This document shows, one piece after another, positions 11,674 through 20,160 of a stretch of 64,000 nucleotides of DNA. The stretch is from Candidatus Peregrinibacteria bacterium (GTDB lineage Bacteria > Patescibacteriota > Gracilibacteria > UBA1369 > LOWO2-01-FULL-3). The translations under genes were made by a program, and so were the position numbers. Under the pieces are notes generated by a model. The model was not told the origin of the DNA. It made no database searches and worked only from the letters and a program-made list of their open reading frames with translations. The DNA is taken from assembly GCA_018655275.1 (NCBI GenBank), contig JABIJZ010000003.1, positions 1 through 64,000 of the forward strand, written 5' to 3'. The stretch's first letter is position 1. The number at the start of each line of letters is the position of its first letter.

Positions 11674-14343
11674 TTATTTGGCTGGCGTCTTTTCCTCAGT
11701 GTCTCCTTTTTTTTCTTTTTCATCAACAATTTTAGCTTGCTTGTCTTCAGGATTCTCTTCTTTTATAGGTTCGATCTCTAATGCAACTAATGAAAGTGAA
11801 GCGACTTTATCTTTTGGTCTTAACCTCATTAGGTAGACTCCTTGGGTAGCTCTTCCTTGGCTAGGGATGCTTTTTGTGTGCATTCTGATTGTTTGTCCTG
11901 ACTTTGACATCAAGATCAAATCTCCATCTGTTGTTGCTTCAAGGATCTTTGCTCCTACTACTTGCCCGGTTTTTTCTGTTATGTTTGCTGTTTTCACTCC
12001 GGTTCCTCCTCTAGATTGAAGTCTGTAGTTCATGGTTTTGGTCATTTTACCGAGACCGTTTTCCATTATGACTAACAATTCTGCGGTTTCTGTGTCTGTG
12101 ATTACATCCATTTCTACGACTTTGTCTCCATCTTTTAGGGCGATTCCTCGTACTCCAATTGATGGGCGTCCCATTGCGCGAACGTCTTTTTCGTTAAAGT
12201 GAATTGATTTTCCGTTTCTTGAAATCATCATTATTTCGTTGTCTTTTGAACATTGACGTACCCATTCGAGTGAATCGTCATCTCTTAATTTGATTGCGAT
12301 TAATCCGTTTTTTCTTACGTTTTTAAATTCTGCTACTGCTGTTTTTTTGATAGTTCCTTTTCTTGTTGCCATTATCAAATATTCTCCTGAGTATTGTTCG
12401 CCTCCGTTCAGGATTGCTGTAATGATTTCGTCTTCTTGCAGTTGCAATATGTTTACGATTGCTTGACCTTTTGCTTGTCGTGAAGCTTGAGGTATCTCGT
12501 AAATTGGGAGTTTGAATACTCGGCCTTTGTTTGTGAAATACATTAGTTCGTCGTAGTTGTTTCCGTGGACGATTAGTCTGATTTCATCTTCTTCTTTAAA
12601 AGTTCCACCGATAATGCCTTTGCCTCCTCTGTGTTGTGCTTTGAATGAGGTTGGGGCCATTCTTTTGATGTAGTTTGCTTTTGACAAAACTATCATCATT
12701 GGCTCGTTAGGGATTGTGTCTTTTTGTGAGAATTCGCCTATTGCGTTTGGAACGATTGTTGTTCGTCTTTTGTCTGCGTATTTTTCTTTAACTTCTGCAA
12801 GCTCTTCTTGCATTATTTTTGTAATTTTCTTTGGATCTCCTAGGATGCTTTCAAGTTCTGCTATGAGTTTTATTTTCTCTGTGTATTCATCTTCGATTTT
12901 TTGTCTTTCCAAACCTGCGAGAGTTTGCAATCTCATTTCTAGGATTGCTTTACTTTGTAGCTCTGAGAGTTTGAATTTTTTCATCAAATTCTCGTTGGCT
13001 TCCTCTTTTGTTTTGGATTTTTTGATTGTCTCGATGACTTTGTCTATGTGGTCTAGTGCGATTTTTAAACCTTCTAATATGTGGGCACGTGCTTTTGCGA
13101 CATTTAGTTCGTATTGTGTTCTTCTAGTGATGACTTCTTTTCTGTGTTTGATGAAGTGTTCTAGGACTTGTTTCAGGTTCAAAAGGTGTGGTTGAACTTC
13201 ATCTACTAATGCAATCATATTCATGTTGAATGATGTTTGCATTGGAGTGAATTTGTAGAGTTGGTTCAGTATTTTCTTTGGATATGAGTCTTTCTTAAGC
13301 TCTATTGCGATCCTGATACCATCTTTGTTTGATTCGTCTCTTAGATCTGATATTCCCAAAATTTTCTTGTCTCTGACTAGTTCGGCAATCTTTGTGACTA
13401 GGTTTGATTTGTTAACTTGATATGGGACATCTGTAACTATGATTGAGAATCTTCCGCTTTTTTTCTCTATTATTTCTGTGTTGGCTCTTGCCACCATTCC
13501 TCCTCTTCCTGTTTTGTATGCTGTTTTTATGTCTTCAATATTGTAAAGGATGGCTCCTGTTGGGAAGTCTGGTCCTTTTATGAATTCCATTAAGTCTTCA
13601 ATTTCTGCTTCAGGATTTTCAGAAAGATGCATGAGGCCGTCTACTACTTCTCCCAAGTTGTGTGGGGGAATAGATGTTGCCATACCTACTGCGATACCTG
13701 TACTACCGTTCAAGAGAAGTTGTGGAATCCTTGTTGGAAGAACTGTTGGTTCTTTGTGTCTTCCGTCGTAGTTTGGTCTCCAATTTACAGTTCCTTTATC
13801 TATGTCTGCGAGTACTTCGTCTGAGATTTTTTCCATTTTTGCTTCTGTATACCTCATGGCCGCTGCATTGTCTCCGTCGATTGAGCCAAAGTTACCCTGA
13901 CCTCTTACAAGTGGGTATCTCATTGCGAAATCTTGTGCCATTCTAACCATAGAATCGTATACTGCGGTATCTCCATGTGGATGGTATTTTGCCAATACTT
14001 CACCGACAACTGATGCAGATTTTCTGAATCCGCTTGAAGATCTCAGTCCGATGTCGTTCATTGCGTACAAAATACGTCTGTGAACGGGTTTCATTCCGTC
14101 TCGGACATCTGGAAGAGCACGTGAAACGATGACACTCATCGCGTACTCGAGGTAGCTTGTCTCCATTTCCTCGGTTATTGCTCTATCAGATATATTATCT
14201 GCAAATTCTACTATTTGACCTTGTACTTCTTCAGCCGGTTTTTTTTTGGTTGGTTGGTCGTCGAATAGGGAAGGGTCAGTTTCTTTGTTTTTATCTGAAT
14301 CTTCTTGGTTGTCTTGGTTCTTATCTTTATCTGTATCTGCCAC
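11674..14343 (-). CDS. gyrA: DNA gyrase subunit A
   Basis: Breakage-reunion subunit that introduces negative supercoils with GyrB (22528-24438). The frame is 889 aa with a GTG start and a poorly conserved charged N-terminal ~50 residues. The core starts at ITEEMETSYLEYAMSVIVSRALPDVRDG, and the catalytic Tyr165 is in AAMRYTE. The quinolone-determining segment reads KYHPHGDTAVYD, with Thr126 at the place of E. coli Ser83 and Asp130 at Asp87. A GyrA box (QHRGGKG) in the C-terminal beta-pinwheel supports gyrase rather than topoisomerase IV. The C-terminus is Lys/Glu-rich. Confidence 0.97.
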   Translation of the reverse strand: MADTDKDKNQDNQEDSDKNKETDPSLFDDQPTKKKPAEEVQGQIVEFADNISDRAITEEMETSYLEYAMSVIVSRALPDVRDGMKPVHRRILYAMNDIGLRSSSGFRKSASVVGEVLAKYHPHGDTAVYDSMVRMAQDFAMRYPLVRGQGNFGSIDGDNAAAMRYTEAKMEKISDEVLADIDKGTVNWRPNYDGRHKEPTVLPTRIPQLLLNGSTGIAVGMATSIPPHNLGEVVDGLMHLSENPEAEIEDLMEFIKGPDFPTGAILYNIEDIKTAYKTGRGGMVARANTEIIEKKSGRFSIIVTDVPYQVNKSNLVTKIAELVRDKKILGISDLRDESNKDGIRIAIELKKDSYPKKILNQLYKFTPMQTSFNMNMIALVDEVQPHLLNLKQVLEHFIKHRKEVITRRTQYELNVAKARAHILEGLKIALDHIDKVIETIKKSKTKEEANENLMKKFKLSELQSKAILEMRLQTLAGLERQKIEDEYTEKIKLIAELESILGDPKKITKIMQEELAEVKEKYADKRRTTIVPNAIGEFSQKDTIPNEPMMIVLSKANYIKRMAPTSFKAQHRGGKGIIGGTFKEEDEIRLIVHGNNYDELMYFTNKGRVFKLPIYEIPQASRQAKGQAIVNILQLQEDEIITAILNGGEQYSGEYLIMATRKGTIKKTAVAEFKNVRKNGLIAIKLRDDDSLEWVRQCSKDNEIMMISRNGKSIHFNEKDVRAMGRPSIGVRGIALKDGDKVVEMDVITDTETAELLVIMENGLGKMTKTMNYRLQSRGGTGVKTANITEKTGQVVGAKILEATTDGDLILMSKSGQTIRMHTKSIPSQGRATQGVYLMRLRPKDKVASLSLVALEIEPIKEENPEDKQAKIVDEKEKKGDTEEKTPAK

Positions 14344-14394
14344 GGAATTGTTGGTTACAGAAATATTTGGCTAAATATGGAAAATGCCGGGCGT

Positions 14395-14400
14395 ATTCTA
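14395..14400 (-). promoter_or_regulatory. Candidate extended -10 of gyrA
   Basis: On the minus strand TGCTAGAAT (TG-n extension plus TAGAAT at 14395-14400) lies about 52 nt upstream of the GTG start. No good -35 is found at 17 nt, as is tolerated for extended -10 promoters. Confidence 0.4.
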
Positions 14401-14466
14401 GCATAAAACTTATTTTTGGTGGTATTGTTTTTGCTTTAAAAACTTGACAGAAGGGCCCTTTACGGG

Positions 14467-14495
14467 TTGAAAAACTATCCTAAATCTGGTAGAAT
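14467..14495 (+). promoter_or_regulatory. Promoter of the GGDEF gene
   Basis: TTGAAA (14467-14472), a 17-nt spacer and TAGAAT (14490-14495), with the ATG 38 nt downstream of the -10. A further TTGACA (14444-14449) followed by the palindrome AAGGGCCCTT (14451-14460) lies just upstream and may be a second -35 or an activator/operator site. Confidence 0.6.
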
Positions 14496-14533
14496 AGTAT
14501 GATAAATTAAAAATAATTCTAATTGAAATTCTA

Positions 14534-15370
14534 ATGGCGAAAGATGTTCCACAAGAAGATGCAGGTGAGGGGGGAGAGAGAGAGCTAAAAGCTCTTCCTG
14601 GTGCTAAGGTTAACCCTGATGGATCATATGATCTTAAGGATGATTATTTGGATTTGGATGATGATATTTCACCTGAGTTGGCGAGAGCTATTCGAAAAAG
14701 GGAGATTGATATAACGAAAGCTCTTGGTGGAGCTACAGATGTTGCTCTTCATGATAAAAATATATCTGATGCTCGTGTAAGATTTGTGGAGGGGACCTTA
14801 AAGCAAGTTGAGGGAAGTTTAAAGAAAGTGGAAGTTGAAAGAGATGATTATAAGGGCAAGTCTATGATTGATCCTTTGACTGGTCTTTCCAGTAGGAGGA
14901 ATCTTTTTGAGGCTTTGGAAAGAGAGACCTCGAAGGCTTCTAGGCTTTTGGATGGGGCTGAGGAAAGTGAGGATGAATTGTTTTGTATGATGATTGATGC
15001 TGATCATTTTAAAAATGTGAATGATAAGTATGGGCATTCTACTGGAGATCAAGTTTTGAAAGGTATTGCTGATGTTTTGAAAGGGGCTGTTCGTGACTCC
15101 GACGTGGTTGGACGTTATGGTGGAGAGGAGTTTGCAATAGTTGCTTGGTGTAAGGGCCGTCCTGCTGCTCGTGAGCTTGCTGAACGTATTAGAAAGAAAA
15201 TAGAAAGTACGGATTTTTATTATAGAGGTGAAAAAATTCCTAATGTTACTGTGAGTGTTGGGGTTGAGCAGTATGACAAAAAATTTGAAATTGATGAGTT
15301 TGTAGAGCAGGCTGATCATAATTTGTATATTGCGAAGAGAGGGGGGGGGAATCGTGTTGTGATGGGCTAA
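14534..15370 (+). CDS. Diguanylate cyclase (GGDEF domain), soluble
   Basis: Synthesises cyclic-di-GMP from two GTP. The 278-aa protein has an N-terminal acidic region (1-60), a coiled-coil-like helix (about 75-110, DARVRFVEGTLKQVEGSLKK) and a GGDEF domain from about residue 112 (DPLTGLSSRRNLFEAL). The active-site signature is GGEEF at 196-200. The inhibitory I-site RDSD (187-190) lies exactly five residues before it, so product feedback inhibition is likely. No transmembrane segment or known sensor domain is visible. The next gene (VirB4-like) is 30 bp downstream on the same strand and probably co-transcribed. Confidence 0.93.
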   Translation: MAKDVPQEDAGEGGERELKALPGAKVNPDGSYDLKDDYLDLDDDISPELARAIRKREIDITKALGGATDVALHDKNISDARVRFVEGTLKQVEGSLKKVEVERDDYKGKSMIDPLTGLSSRRNLFEALERETSKASRLLDGAEESEDELFCMMIDADHFKNVNDKYGHSTGDQVLKGIADVLKGAVRDSDVVGRYGGEEFAIVAWCKGRPAARELAERIRKKIESTDFYYRGEKIPNVTVSVGVEQYDKKFEIDEFVEQADHNLYIAKRGGGNRVVMG

Positions 15371-15400
15371 AAAATAGAATTAATCAAAAAATAAAAATAT

Positions 15401-17563
15401 ATGGCTGACGAACAAAAACAAAATGAAGTGGTTGCTGAAGGGGGAGTGGACTTGAGAGCTGAAAAGCCTGTTTTTGATGAAAAAGGAGAGGTTGTCTCTA
15501 CAACTAAGGAAGAAACTATGGAAGTTGGTAAAGGGCAGGTTGTGGCGAAACAGTCTAATCAGAATCCTTTGGCCAAAGTTGCAAATATTGCTGAAAAGGT
15601 TGTTGATGAGCTGAAAGATCCTGTCGAAAGGATGAAGGCTGGTGTTTCTAAACATATGCCGGCTGTCAAAAAGACGGTTTTTGATAAAATGAAGGACTTC
15701 CTTTTAATTAATACTGCTAAAAATAAATCTACAGTTGAGAGAGTCGATCATAGTGATAAAGCTTCTGTTTCAGGAGATGATCGTCAGAAATATATTGAAG
15801 CTGAAAAATTGTTCCAGGATGGGTTGGCATCGATCAAAGATTTGATTGCGCCTTCTGCTATGGAGATTAATTATGATTCTGTGAGGTTGGATGGTATGTA
15901 TGCGAGAACATTTTATGTTTATTCGTATCCTCGTTTTTTGAATACAAACTGGCTTGCGCCGGTAATCAATTTTGATGTAACGATGGATATTTCTCAGTTT
16001 GTTTATCCAATCGGATCTGATGAAATAATGAAAACTTTGAAAAAGAAAGTTGCGCAAATGCAGTCAAGTAGGTCGATTATGGCTGAAAAAGGACAAGTGC
16101 GTGATCCTGCTTTGGAAACTGCTCTTCAGGATGCTGAAGTTCTTCGAACTCAGATTCAACGTGGACAAGAGAAATTCTTTCAATTTGCTTTGTATCTTAC
16201 TATTTATGCTGATGAGGAAAAGAAACTGGATAAAGTTTCTAAACAGCTTGAGAGTTTGTTGGCGGGTAAGCTTGTGATGACAAAAAGATGTCAGGTGCAG
16301 GCTGAGCATGGATTCAACTCTACCATCCCACAAGGTTTGGATGAGCTCGATACTGTGCGAAATATGAACACGTCGCCGCTTTCTACAACATTCCCATTCA
16401 CTTCGTCTGATCTTACATCTGACACGGGAATCCTTTACGGAATTAATAGACATAACGATAGTTTGATCATTTTTGATCGGTTTGATTTGGAGAATGCAAA
16501 TAGTGTTGTGTTCGCGAAATCTGGTGCTGGTAAATCTTACGCTGTGAAGCTTGAGGTTTTGAGGATGATGATGCTTGGCACAGATGTGATTATTATCGAT
16601 CCGGAAAATGAATATGAGGCGTTGAGCCAAACTGTTGGTGGTACTTATTTGAAATTAAGTTTGAATAGCGATAGACGTATCAATCCTTTTGATTTGCCAA
16701 AGCCTATCGAGGGTGATCAGGTTATGCCTGGTGATTTAGTTCGATCGGCTGTGATTAATCTTCATGGTTTGATGAAATTGATGCTTGGGAAAATGAGTGC
16801 TGAGGAAGAGAGCTTGCTTGATAAAGCTTTGCTTGATGTTTATGCGTTGAAGGGGATTACAATGGAAGTTACTGATCCTTCTGAATTCAAACCTCCTACT
16901 ATGGAAGACCTTTATGACATCTTGTCTTCTATGGAAGGTGCGGAAAGTTTAGGAAAACGTTTGCAGAAATTTACTACTGGATCTTTCTCTGGAATTTTCA
17001 ATAAACCTACAAATACTGATTTGTCTGGTGGGTTGATGGTGTTCTGTATTAGAGATCTTGAGGATGAGCTTCGTCCAATTGCGATGTATGTCATTCTTAA
17101 TTTTATATGGAATAAGGTTCGAAGTGAGATGAAGAAACGTATTCTTGTGATAGACGAGGCCTGGAGCATGATGCAGCATGAGGATAGTGCGAAATTTCTT
17201 TATGGCTTGGTTAAAAGAGCGCGAAAATACTATCTTGGTGTGACAACAATTACTCAGGATGTTGAGGACTTTGTGAAGAGTCCGCACGGAAAACCTATTA
17301 TTACAAACTCTTCAATGCAGCTACTTTTGAAACAAGCTCCTGCTGCGATCGATATTCTTGCGAAGATGTTTAATCTTACTGAGGGTGAGAAGTATGTTCT
17401 ATTGAATAGTGGTGTGGGGCAAGGACTTTTCTTTGCTGGAAATAAACACGTTGCTGTTCAGGTGATTGCGTCTTATATAGAGGACAAAATCGTGACTACA
17501 AACCCTGAGGAAATACTCAAAGCGAGGTCTGAAAATGCTGAGTTTGCGACTGAGGAGAAGTAA
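15401..17563 (+). CDS. VirB4/TraC-like conjugation or pilus ATPase
   Basis: The 720-aa protein is a hexameric AAA+-type secretion ATPase of the VirB4 family. After a variable charged N-terminus (1-110) comes the VirB4 N-domain. The motor domain has Walker A AKSGAGKS near residues 372-379, IIDPENEYEAL shortly after, Walker B RILVIDEAW near 578-586, and TTITQDVEDF beyond it. No other type IV secretion gene is visible in the window, so it is an orphan here. Similar chromosomal VirB4-like ATPases are common in CPR genomes, where their role is unproven. The neighbouring cyclase suggests c-di-GMP-linked surface function. Confidence 0.85.
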   Translation: MADEQKQNEVVAEGGVDLRAEKPVFDEKGEVVSTTKEETMEVGKGQVVAKQSNQNPLAKVANIAEKVVDELKDPVERMKAGVSKHMPAVKKTVFDKMKDFLLINTAKNKSTVERVDHSDKASVSGDDRQKYIEAEKLFQDGLASIKDLIAPSAMEINYDSVRLDGMYARTFYVYSYPRFLNTNWLAPVINFDVTMDISQFVYPIGSDEIMKTLKKKVAQMQSSRSIMAEKGQVRDPALETALQDAEVLRTQIQRGQEKFFQFALYLTIYADEEKKLDKVSKQLESLLAGKLVMTKRCQVQAEHGFNSTIPQGLDELDTVRNMNTSPLSTTFPFTSSDLTSDTGILYGINRHNDSLIIFDRFDLENANSVVFAKSGAGKSYAVKLEVLRMMMLGTDVIIIDPENEYEALSQTVGGTYLKLSLNSDRRINPFDLPKPIEGDQVMPGDLVRSAVINLHGLMKLMLGKMSAEEESLLDKALLDVYALKGITMEVTDPSEFKPPTMEDLYDILSSMEGAESLGKRLQKFTTGSFSGIFNKPTNTDLSGGLMVFCIRDLEDELRPIAMYVILNFIWNKVRSEMKKRILVIDEAWSMMQHEDSAKFLYGLVKRARKYYLGVTTITQDVEDFVKSPHGKPIITNSSMQLLLKQAPAAIDILAKMFNLTEGEKYVLLNSGVGQGLFFAGNKHVAVQVIASYIEDKIVTTNPEEILKARSENAEFATEEK

Positions 17564-17629
17564 TCTTTTGGTTGTTTTATCAAGGAGGTTGGTTTATGAT
17601 TTTTTACCAATTTATTGTTTTGTAATTTT

Positions 17630-18256
17630 ATGGCGGAAAGGCAGATCGAATATATTCATGGACGTCCTGGAATTGAAATTACGCAAGAGAATTTGCGGAA
17701 ATTTGTGTTGTCTTTGGTTGAGGGATTTCCTGGGGATAAAGAGGTTGTTGATGCTGAGATTGAGAGATTGGGTGGAACTTTTATTGAAGTATTGGAAGAT
17801 CCTAATACGGTAGCGGCTTTTGAAGGGGAGCGATGTTTGGGAATGGGAAGTTTTTTTAAAGCTGGGGAGGTTGGTGATGGGAAAGATGTACTGATGTATA
17901 CAAAATTTGTTGTGCTTCCGGAGGCTAGAAATGAAGGGGTTATATTGTCTTGTGGTATTTCTTTGATTATGGATATAGCTGAACAGCATCCTGGAGCTTT
18001 AATTTGTGGAGTTACACATGGTGTATTTGCTCGCAAGTATTGTGCTCAAATGGGGTATGAATTTGTTCCAGTTAATTCGTTTTTTGAGATGAGGGATGAT
18101 GTAGGATTTTTTGATGATGAATGGGAGCTTTATGTTGGTGATACAGCAAAAGGAAGTTTTTCTTATGATTCAGAACTTTTTCAAGAGGCCAAACCTGTAA
18201 TAGCTGCAGCTATTGCTAGAATTTTTGGGAAAGAGGTTGTAGTTAAGGAATCTTGA
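17630..18256 (+). CDS. GNAT-like acetyltransferase (tentative)
   Basis: The open frame starts at 17615, but the ATG at 17630 gives a cleaner start (MAERQIEYIHG, 208 aa). The central part resembles a GNAT fold: a beta strand VLMYTKFVVLPEARNEGVILSCGISLIMDIAE would supply the acetyl-CoA pyrophosphate loop, followed by ALICGVTHGVFARKYCAQMGYEFVPV like the GNAT C-terminal strand and 'Y-x-x-x-G-Y/F' region. The loop is not a perfect Q/RxxGxG/A. The substrate is unknown. It is convergent with the S41 protease gene, with a 9-bp gap. Confidence 0.55.
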   Translation: MAERQIEYIHGRPGIEITQENLRKFVLSLVEGFPGDKEVVDAEIERLGGTFIEVLEDPNTVAAFEGERCLGMGSFFKAGEVGDGKDVLMYTKFVVLPEARNEGVILSCGISLIMDIAEQHPGALICGVTHGVFARKYCAQMGYEFVPVNSFFEMRDDVGFFDDEWELYVGDTAKGSFSYDSELFQEAKPVIAAAIARIFGKEVVVKES

Positions 18257-18265
18257 GCCCGAATT

Positions 18266-20032
18266 TTAGAACTCCTCAAGTGCAGTATCCAATTGCCAAT
18301 CGGTTCCGTTGCTGTTTGTTAGTTTTCGGTCGGGTGTGACTCCTTTTCCGTTTATACTGTGGCCTTTTGGAGTTAGCCATTTTGCGACTGTGAGTTTGAA
18401 TGCTGATCCATCTGCGTATGTTGCTAATTCTTGGACTGTGCCTTTTCCGTAGGATTGTTCTCCGAAAATCTTTGCTCTATTCCAGTCTTGCAATGCTCCT
18501 GCGACGATTTCTGATGCTGAAGCAGAGCCCGCGTTTACCAAAACGACTGTTTTGTAATCTGCGAGAAGGCCTGTCCCGTCGGATTTGTATGATGTTTTTT
18601 TGCCGTCTTTTTCTTCCAAAATCACCATTGTTTTCTTTGAATCAAAGAAGAATCCAGCCATGTCTATTGCTACGTCGAGATACCCTCCTGGGTTATTTCT
18701 TAGGTCCAGAACTATGCCTTTGACGTCGTTGTGTGATTTTTGGCGATCTTCTACGAGTTGGGCTGCTTTTAGGAATTCTCCTAGTGTGTCTTGGGAAAAT
18801 GTGAGGATGCTGATTACTGCAGCTTGTCCGTCTGGCACGGCTTTCCAATCAAGGGATGCGGTATGGTATAGGATGTAACCTCTTTCGATGCTTATTGTTT
18901 GGTTTTTTGTACCTCTTTTAATGATTAGTTTTACTTCTGATCCAGATGGCCCTTTTATTAGGTTTGTTACTTCTGGTAGGGTTAGGCCTGTGATGCTTTT
19001 TCCGTCTACTTTTTTGATAATGTCTCCTGGTTTCAAGCCGGCTTTTTCTGCGGGAGAATTTTTGAATGGGCTTACTATCTTTATGTCATCATCGACCATT
19101 TCGACTGAAACTCCGATGCCTTCGTATTCGTTGTTGTTTAGTTGTGAGGCTGAGTTTTCTTCAGTTGGTTTTGTGAAGACTGTGTGTTGGTCTTCCAAGT
19201 AATTAACCATTCCGTCGATAGCTTCATATATCATGTTTTCTTCGTCGATTTCTTTTTGGTAAAGATATGAGTCTTGAATTTCTGCCCACACGTCCAAAAG
19301 GATGTCGAATTTCTCATTTTCTATAAGTGTTTTTTCGGTTTTTGAAAATGAGGTTGATGATGCGCTTGGTTTTGATTCGAGTCTGATTGTGACTGTCCCT
19401 GACTTTCCTTTGTTCTCGTCTATTTGATAAATCATTCCTGCTACTTCTCCTCGAGTCAGGCTTTTTGCTGCTCTTACTGAGGTAGGGTATTCTTCGTCTA
19501 TAATTCCTGTTTTGTATGCTGCATATGCGTATGGTGCGAAGAGGCTGTCTTTTGAAATGTCCTTGAATGGGAAGTCGCTTTTGTCGAAAAATTTATCAAC
19601 ACCTATGCCTAGACTGCTGAATAGAATTTGGATTGTTTCTCTTTTTTTCATCACTTTGTCGGGTGAGAACTTTTTGTTTCTCATCGGTTTTCGTATGATG
19701 AATTTGTCCAATCCTGCTTGAATGTATTTTGCGTAGACTGAAAGGTTATGTACGTCTTCGAATGGGAGGTCTATTTCGCTGTTTGTTGGTAGTTCTGCTC
19801 CTGTGTAACTGAATATCATTGCGTACAATTCGCTTCTGGTGATTTTCTTGTCTGGCTGGAAATTGTCGCCGAATTCTTCAGGGAGCAATTCGCTGTTTTC
19901 CAGATATGCAATTTCGTCGTAAAAAAGGTGTTCTCTTTTGAGGTCTGAGTATGCAAAAGTGGTGCTTGTGCTTAGTATAGAAATTATCACTGCAGGGACA
20001 GTGAATTTTCTGAATATATTGGTCATATTCAT
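18266..20032 (-). CDS. S41 C-terminal processing protease with N-terminal SLH repeats
   Basis: Secreted 588-aa protease. It has a signal peptide at residues 1-27, then SLH-type repeats (about 35-200: FQPDKKITRSELYAMI, FSPDKVMKKRETIQIL, RAAKSLTRGEVAGMI). A linker, a PDZ domain (about 305-395: YEGIGVSVEMVDDDIKIVSPF, AEKAGLKPGDII) and an S41 peptidase domain follow. The catalytic Ser is in NAGSASASEIVAGAL (near 502) and the Lys in SYGKGTVQ (near 528). The SLH part suggests anchoring to a cell-wall polymer, so the protease would act at the surface. An alternative Met is two codons in. A minus-strand TATAAT lies at 20062-20067. Confidence 0.92.
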   Translation of the reverse strand: MNMTNIFRKFTVPAVIISILSTSTTFAYSDLKREHLFYDEIAYLENSELLPEEFGDNFQPDKKITRSELYAMIFSYTGAELPTNSEIDLPFEDVHNLSVYAKYIQAGLDKFIIRKPMRNKKFSPDKVMKKRETIQILFSSLGIGVDKFFDKSDFPFKDISKDSLFAPYAYAAYKTGIIDEEYPTSVRAAKSLTRGEVAGMIYQIDENKGKSGTVTIRLESKPSASSTSFSKTEKTLIENEKFDILLDVWAEIQDSYLYQKEIDEENMIYEAIDGMVNYLEDQHTVFTKPTEENSASQLNNNEYEGIGVSVEMVDDDIKIVSPFKNSPAEKAGLKPGDIIKKVDGKSITGLTLPEVTNLIKGPSGSEVKLIIKRGTKNQTISIERGYILYHTASLDWKAVPDGQAAVISILTFSQDTLGEFLKAAQLVEDRQKSHNDVKGIVLDLRNNPGGYLDVAIDMAGFFFDSKKTMVILEEKDGKKTSYKSDGTGLLADYKTVVLVNAGSASASEIVAGALQDWNRAKIFGEQSYGKGTVQELATYADGSAFKLTVAKWLTPKGHSINGKGVTPDRKLTNSNGTDWQLDTALEEF

Positions 20033-20061
20033 AGGTTTTGAGGTTAAAATTAGACGTCGGG

Positions 20062-20067
20062 ATTATA
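20062..20067 (-). promoter_or_regulatory. -10 element of the S41 protease gene
   Basis: A consensus TATAAT on the minus strand lies 29 nt upstream of the start codon at 20032. The -35 region has no clear consensus. Confidence 0.4.
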
Positions 20068-20110
20068 CTCTTTTTTGTTTTGCACATCTTAATATTAGGC
20101 TCTTTGTGCG

Positions 20111-20139
20111 TTGATGATGGGGCCTCTTTATGGTATAAT
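20111..20139 (+). promoter_or_regulatory. Promoter of the 766-aa membrane-anchored protein
   Basis: TTGATG (20111-20116), a 17-nt spacer and TATAAT (20134-20139) with the extended TGG directly before it. The ATG at 20161 is about 15 nt after the expected start site, so the leader is very short. Confidence 0.7.
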
Positions 20140-20160
20140 ATATAGATATTAAAATATTTT

